Part shown: positions 57,981-64,000 of the stretch, in pieces
How the letters are laid out: each line of letters starts with the position of its first letter
Position numbering within the stretch: position 1 is the stretch's first letter
NCBI GenBank assembly: GCA_032821775.1
Contig: JAVLRN010000004.1
Span: 2,542,001-2,606,000 of the forward strand
Length of the DNA stretch: 64,000 nt
Reading direction: 5' to 3'
From: Sanguinoderma infundibulare
Lineage: Eukaryota > Basidiomycota > Agaricomycetes > Polyporales > Polyporaceae
Translations under genes and position numbers: made by a program
The notes under the pieces: model-generated
Databases searched by the model: none
What the model saw: only the letters and a program-made list of their open reading frames with translations
What the model was told of the DNA's origin: nothing

Positions 57981-58764
57981 ATGTCTTTGTAGTATTTAAC
58001 ATTTTGCATAGGTTTTCAGGTAGCTTTGCTAATGTCATATCTGATCCACTTCACAAGGTACTGGACATATCCATAGATAGTCTTAGAATCAAGGATTTTC
58101 TCCACCTCAAACTCATCATGTCCCTTCACTGCTATTGGCTCTGGTTTTGATGGATTGCAGTTGCTAATCTCATCCTCATCATAGAGAATAAGCTTGAAGG
58201 TATAGAAGACAGGATGCACTTTGTTGCTAGGAGGCAGTTGAAGATAAAAGTTGAGAAAACCAACTTACTCAATGATCTCATAGAGACTAAAGTTCTTGGC
58301 AGACAGCTTATTTTTTTACTGTTTAATCTTAAGGTTCTTTCCTTTGAGTAGGACCTTGTCTCTAACTTTGAATAACACAGTACCCTTGTGTTGGTCATAG
58401 TACTGCTTCATTTGTTCTGCTGCAAGGGTTATAGATGCATGTATCTGCTCTCAAGCCTCAACTCAGTACTAAAAGATGTCTTTCAAAAATGGAAAGCCTA
58501 GCTCTCTTTGAATATCTAAGGTCATCTTACAGTGATATCCATACTCCACGAAGAATGGAGAGAGTTCTGTGGATTTGTGTGCAGTGTTATTATAGAAAAA
58601 CTCTGTAGTGGAGAGGCCCAATCATCTGGTCAGTATTCTTAGAAGATGCATAAGCACTGTTCTAGCAACTAGTTGACCTGTTCTGTCTGTCTATTGATTT
58701 AAGAGTAATACACTGTTAACATTGAGGCTTGGATGTGGCATGCCTAAATTCTGGCAAAACTCTT
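57981..58764 (-). pseudogene. gypsy integrase C-terminus with chromodomain
   Basis: On the minus strand, read from 58764 down: SPLQSFSIITLHTNP, where chromoviral elements usually have an Asn-Asn-Thr block; KGTVLFKVRDKVLLKGKNLK; LQLPPSNKVHPVFYTF; and then a chromodomain, DEFEVEKILDSKTIYGYVQY followed by LVKWIRYDISKAT. Such chromodomains steer chromoviral elements into heterochromatin. Stops are frequent. Confidence 0.85.
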
Positions 58765-58995
58765 TACAGCCTCTTTCACATTGATATAGAAAATGTGATT
58801 TTTTTTGCCCAGACACTTGAGGGACCAGTTGAATGATTCTGAATCAGCTAACAGGCACTTGTCAATCTACTCTGCAGCTTGAGTCTGCCTCCAGCACTCC
58901 CTTTTATATGGCTTGCTGCACTGTGTTTCAAGACCTTAAGGTATGTATTTCTATGCTGTATTTTGAGCAGAACTGCTTTGTTCAGAAGATAACTA
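58765..58995 (+). mobile_element. Decayed 5' fragment of the Tc1/mariner element
   Basis: Starts TA then CAGCCTCTTTC and follows the left end of the element at 23219 through the T-run and into the transposase start (ATG at 58908, reading MACCTVFQDLK where the other copy has MARRTVSQDLK). Similarity ends near 58995. It is inserted in the gypsy integrase relic. Confidence 0.8.
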
Positions 58996-61900
58996 AGGGT
59001 CAAAGTTAGTAATGAGCACAGAAGAAGGGATGAAGGAAATATATAGAGTGCCTCTGCAAACATCACAGTGCACTTAACTTTCTTTATGTCAATACTCACT
59101 AGTCCATGGAACTGCTTGATGGTGAGAAGGGCAAGGCCACCAAAAGTTTGAGCATTGCAAATGGTTCCATTGATGGTGGTAAGAGTTTGCTGGGTGGCAG
59201 CAAGTTCTACTTTATGAGCCTCAACTTTACATTTATAAGAACAGATGAAGTATTGCTAAATAAAGTCAAAGGCCTTTTTTCAGAAAAACAGTTGCTGGTC
59301 AATGAGAGTTTTCAATAATATAGAACATATCACCAAAAAATTTGTCACCAGTGAGAAGATCAGGGAAGGTGTTGAATTTTACAATGCTGATGTACTCTTG
59401 GAGGAACAAGACTAATTAGGAAACATAATCACACTTGATGAAGAGCTCACAAATGTCATTGAGAATGTCAAGAAATGTGGTCAGAGGGGGAGGAGTAACA
59501 GACATGATGGAGAAAGATAAAAGGACATGTGCAGTGGATTGCCAATGATAATAAGTATACTTATTGCATATGACATCGAGTACAGCATCAATCCTTGACA
59601 GAGTTCTCAAACTTCTGCCATAACAGCTGCATTCAGGATGGTCTGAAGACACACCCTCTATAAGCATAGTATTTGATCTATCTCAGCTGTGGAAGACACC
59701 TGCTGAAATTGCTGCACAGCTTCTATTCGAAGATATAGTTGCTTGAAACAGCATAGACCTCAACATAAGCAGTGTTGAAGCTGGGCTTGGTGCTGCCAAC
59801 TGTGGTATAAATATAGTATAGTGTCTTTTAAGAAAACATAGGAAAACCCACAAGCTCAGTGGACAGGAATATGAGTTATGAAGCTAGTATGATATACAAT
59901 GGGATAGAAGACACTTTCAAACTTCTCTTGAAGCTTGTTCCCAGTAAAGCCAGAACCTTCTACAATGACTTCAAGACCTCTGACACTTGCAGAGATGAGA
60001 TCACACATTTAAGGAGGCAGTCAGCCAGAATATTCAAGTACTCATTTACAAGAGACTCAGGTAAAAGACAGTTGAAGTCAGCAAGATTGATTGAAAGTAC
60101 CTTGTCAATGATGTACTGGGAACAGAAGAATGGATTCAATTAATGGAGCACCCATTTCAGAGACACAGAAGTACAACATGAGAAGTATACTATAATAAGA
60201 TTTGATGGGAAAGACACCAGTTTAACAGGGTCCTTTGGACCATTAAAGGACCCCAGAATCCTCTTTTACACATTCAAAGTGCAGACACTGATTGAGAACA
60301 TGTCCAGACCATTGACAGAACTACCAACTGTCAATAATCAAGGCTCTTAAGACCGACACAAGGGAACCTACAATCTCAACACTTGAACTCTACATCAGAT
60401 GCTATGTGATGCACACAGTGAGCGCCACCTGAATTATCTGAGGATGATAGGATATATGAAAGGGTGGCAACAAACCTTTTATGGTAGAAAATGTTTAAGA
60501 AAGACAAAGTATACAAGTGGACACTCTATAAATTGGCCTACAGCATCTTCAACTGGTTGCATAGATTATAATCCTTTAACTCCCCTCCCTCCATCATCTC
60601 TACATTGTGTCCATTGTCCATACTACTGTCTGCCTCAATGACAAACTGTTGGTCATTATTTTTGATGGCCATGTCATGCTCCACAAGATGCATATAATAG
60701 CTCTAAAAGTGAGCCTTCTCACAGTGAGCTTCATTCTATTTCTGCTTGACAATGTGCTCAATTTTATTGAGATATGTAACAAATATGAGATCAGCGAACT
60801 CCGAGTGCTGCCACATTGTATGAAGAAGAACAGCATGCAGTGAAGCCTTGGAAGCATGCAACATTCAAGCATTAATCATGGCCTCTTAACTCTCATCACA
60901 AAGAGCACAGAAATGAAAGAAAAACATCCACTTTAGCCACATCTAGAATGGTATAACAGTAATTACATTTGCAAGGTGATGATACTATTTGAGAAGGGTG
61001 ATCAGCAACTAGTCTGGTATAATGATACAGGTATGCTAACATTAAATGTGAGTGATTCAAGATAATGCAAAGTAACAAAGTATACACAATACCATCAACA
61101 ATATCATATATATGATGACAGAGCTCATCCTCAGTAGATCCCACACTGAGAATGGCATGCTCAAAGTCAAGGATTAAATTTTGGATACCTGCCACATGAG
61201 AAGGGGATTGCTGGCTGGCAAGGAGCTTCATCTTATAGAAAATGATTTAGAAGTTGAGAGCTGCACTGGCAACAGAAGAAAGAAAGGACATGATGCTGAA
61301 AAGGCAGCTGCAATAGAACTCCTGCAGAGCCCTTTGGCTACCTTTTAAGCTGCACACTCAAACAACAGTCACTTATAATGAAACACTGATTGATCAAGTG
61401 CCATCCATTGAGCAACTGCAGCAGGACCAAGGACAGTCCAGATTTCAGTAGAGAGGAGATGATGGGACCAGGACTGGGGTACCATCAATAAAATCAGATA
61501 TGGAAGGTGTTAGACAAATATGCTTCTAGTGAATAGGCATTGGACTGCCATCAAACTATCCTACACTGGATACTAGCCCCTTCAAGGGACATTGTGCTCT
61601 CACACAGCAGTATAGAAGGTGGTAGATAGGGATCTGGAGGACTCAGTGGTAGGACATGACTATATAATCATGTTTACTTAGATAGTGACCTCTGTGGATT
61701 GATGACGCATCCTCCAAACTAAGTCAAGTGTATGTAACAGGTAGTAGGAGGGACAGTCTTTGGGCTATGGCATGAGAGTGGCTAGTTCTGCTTCAGGTGT
61801 AGAATAGTAGTTTATATATAGTTGCCAGTACAATTTGGAATAGACAGCTTTTGCCTTTTCACAGTTCAGAGCTCAGTTTGACTGTCTGCTGTGGCTGCTC

Positions 61901-62815
61901 CTCATGTTTTGCACTTTCAGACAGCATCAGCATCTAGTTTCTAGTGTATCTAGTCCTCCAGCATCTAGCATCTAGCATCTAACCCATCTAGCTCTAGTCG
62001 AGCTTCAAGTCCCATTGGACCCTACCCTCTTTTATCTAGCACCCTTCTCTGACCATCTCTGACCTATCCGACCATCATTGATTTGGTCTGACATCCTCCT
62101 ACTCAGGCCTGAGCCCACATTGCATTAGACCATCCTCACATCCATTCCTTCTTATTTGGAGCCCCTTGACTTTAGTAAGTAGGGCATTTAGGAGGCAGGA
62201 GACTTAAGACTATCTTGCTTCCTTCTCCTTGAATGCTCTGCCTTCCCCCAGAGTATGACTTTCATGCTCAGGGCCTGTCATAGATTATTATCAGGTATTG
62301 ACAGATGCCTGTAGTCTCTTCTAAAATAGACCTCTTGTCAAAGAGATACTATTTAGTGAAGTATCACAGTAACTCAGTACTGTACCATCTGAGGCACTTG
62401 ATGCAACTGGTATAATAAATCTGTTGTCTATTTTATAAAATTAAAAGATATTCTGTTTTTCTCTAGGCTCAAAACTGGATAAAAGTCTGTATTCTATCCA
62501 CTTGAAGGTCTGAATAACTGGTGAAGTCTGAAAATGACCATTTAAAGATGGAAAATCTTTCTCTTTCTAAAAACTATGCTTCTGAAACTTCTAATCCTTA
62601 CAGTGTCTGTGGACATGGGTAGGAGGTCCAAAGTTGATACTAATGTTAGATTGTTGTATTAGAGTGCAATAATCATGTTTACTCATCCTTTAAAAGTTGG
62701 TCCCTAAACTGCCACAAGACTCCTTAATATTGAGTGCATCACATGTAATGTCATAGACATGGGGCTATAGTTACACTACTCTACACTAATAAACTAGTGT
62801 CTTCAACTAAACTAA
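58996..62815. other. Unassigned AT-rich repeat-region DNA
   Basis: No recognised gene. Candidate old coding pieces are 59416-59667 (minus, TTFLDILNDICELF), 59859-60143 (plus, 94 codons, open again after one TAA to about 60350) and 60896-61231 (minus, 111 codons). A short tandem CATCTAG repeat is at 61935-61985. Confidence 0.4.
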
Positions 62816-62887
62816 GACCAGATAGCTCAGTGGTTAGAGCATTTAGGTGCATACCAGAAGGTCCTGGGTTCAATCCCTAGTCTGGTC
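62816..62887 (+). tRNA. tRNA-like gene, anticodon probably GCA
   Basis: The acceptor stem GACCAGA/TCTGGTC pairs perfectly (62816-62822 with 62881-62887). The D arm GCTC/GAGC has the A-box words TAGCTCAGTGG. The T arm CTGGG/CCTAG has the loop TTCAATC (B box GGTTCAATCC). The anticodon loop GTGCATA puts GCA at 62849-62851, nominally Cys. The anticodon stem has one A-C mismatch and a T-G pair, and the base after the acceptor stem is A rather than the U usual in tRNA-Cys. A T-run for Pol III follows at 62890. It may be a tRNA pseudogene or the head of a SINE. Confidence 0.6.
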
Positions 62888-63999
62888 ACTTTTTCACCTT
62901 TAATATGTTGATATAGTAAAGGTACAATCAGCTAGCAAATGGTATAGGTATGGGCAACCTATGTGAGTTATGTATCCATATCCATGTGAGTATGAATGTG
63001 GGTATCCAAGGGGGATATTTGTACCAAACTCATATCTATATATACTGATCCATATTCAATTCAATATTCAACTCAAAACCCTGTTGAGCTGCAGCCTACT
63101 TTGCAGGCAGTTACAGTGCTTGTTAGAATGATATAGAAAACATGTTTTTATTTTGTTGAAGTCACTACTCTAGTGGTGGCTCCTTTGCCTGTATCAAGTC
63201 TCCACTTGTATCAGTCATTCTTTACATATTTCCCTACTCACTATATTTTTGCTTAGCTGTAGCATGGCTCCTTTGATAGTTATGCCCTACTTTATATTTC
63301 TGCACAGTTCTAGCCTAGATACAGCTTCTAATTTATTTTAATGCATATCTTTGTCATTTCTATTTGTGCATGCACCAGTTCAGCACTATAGGTGTTTCAA
63401 CATGTATGCTATATACTCACATGATCAGCATGGCCTTAGAATGCCTGTGTCGCACTCTGTTTGTCCTTAGACTTTACAAAGCTCAACATAGGTAAGTAGT
63501 TAGCATTTCTATAATGTATAGACTTCACAAAGCTCAACATAGGTTATTGTGATTGCTCCTGGGTCCACTGCAGTTGACAGATGTCCATACCACAGCTGAG
63601 GTCAATGATGGGAATGAGGACCATGGCATTAAAGAGAGCCTGGGTTAGTAAGTGAATGATTTGATGGAGGATATCATGGAAGAATGTGATGACCTCATGC
63701 ATGTCATTACTGCTCTCATCATGCAAATGAATGGCTAGATAACAAATAAGCACTACATTATTATATAAGAGAGGAAGAGCTCACTGTTTACAGCTGCCGA
63801 CAGATCACCAGTGACATTGATGGTGTTGATTGCGGATGTGTGGAGTGCAGGTCTGAAGATGGCCTTGGAGTTGATCACAGACATAGACTGGGGCTGGTTA
63901 TACAGAAGGTACTGAGTGTACCCTAGGCTGTAGCATAGGTGAACCCATGGGTGTCAAAGTGCTCACCCACACCCACACCCATAAAAAACCCACACTTAT
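62888..63999. other. Unassigned repeat-region DNA at window end
   Basis: No gene supported. It includes GGGTATGGGCAACC/ATATCCATATCC-type repeats (62945-63060), a 25-bp direct repeat (63468 and 63519), a 69-codon minus frame (63544-63753) and ACACCCATAAAAAACCCACA-type repeat at the edge. Confidence 0.45.
63468..63544. repeat. Short direct repeat pair
   Basis: TAGACTTTACAAAGCTC with ACATAGGT following recurs 51 bp later with one base changed (63468-63493 and 63519-63544). Confidence 0.8.
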
Positions 64000-64000
64000 C

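Overview
The window is nuclear DNA of a filamentous basidiomycete, probably an Agaricomycete. Its genes carry many short GT-AG introns (about 45-140 nt) with fungal splice signals and encode eukaryotic housekeeping proteins. It also holds chromodomain Ty3/gypsy, hAT and Tc1/mariner transposons of types familiar from mushroom-forming fungi.

The window has two halves. Positions 1 to about 22,560 form a compact, GC-rich, CpG-rich gene arm with ten intact genes: an Lte1-like RasGEF (+, 11-4597, possibly cut at its 5' end), mitochondrial aconitase (+), a DUF1365 protein (+), translation factor eIF2-gamma (+), a RING-CH membrane E3 ligase (-), an SR-type splicing factor (-), a mitochondrial PPR-like protein (+), a PDAP1/PP28-family protein (-), complex I subunit NDUFA6 (+), and a basic, serine/arginine-rich protein of unknown function (-). 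Exon joins were worked out by hand and every one keeps frame. They are unrelated housekeeping genes, several in head-to-head pairs with short shared promoters. Three act in mitochondria (aconitase, PPR, NDUFA6) and two in RNA or translation (SR protein, eIF2-gamma).

From about 23.2 kb to the end the window is transposon-derived. First comes a 6.86-kb unit (23219-30080) bounded by about 40-bp terminal inverted repeats and TA dinucleotides. It contains a broken Tc1/mariner transposase, an intron-bearing alpha/beta-hydrolase pseudogene, an intron-bearing fragment of ribosomal protein eL8, and an intact five-exon gene of a widespread basidiomycete family with a SAM-like C-terminus. Beyond it lie a decayed GATA-finger fragment, MITE-like elements with AGGCTGAACATGG ends, and a Ty3/gypsy element that seems to be split over about 20 kb by nested insertions: 5' LTR, gag, protease, then RT/RNase H/integrase, then a truncated LTR. 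Further parts are a hAT transposase relic, two inverted near-identical 405-bp MITEs, CAATGTGAC-type low-complexity DNA, a second gypsy integrase/chromodomain fragment with a decayed Tc1 copy inserted in it, and a tRNA-like gene. From about 28 kb the DNA is AT-rich and poor in CpG, and many stop codons sit where CGA, CAG or TGG would be expected. This fits methylation- or RIP-like C-to-T decay. The 23-28 kb stretch therefore looks like a boundary between a euchromatic gene arm and heterochromatin, perhaps a pericentromeric or other repeat block.
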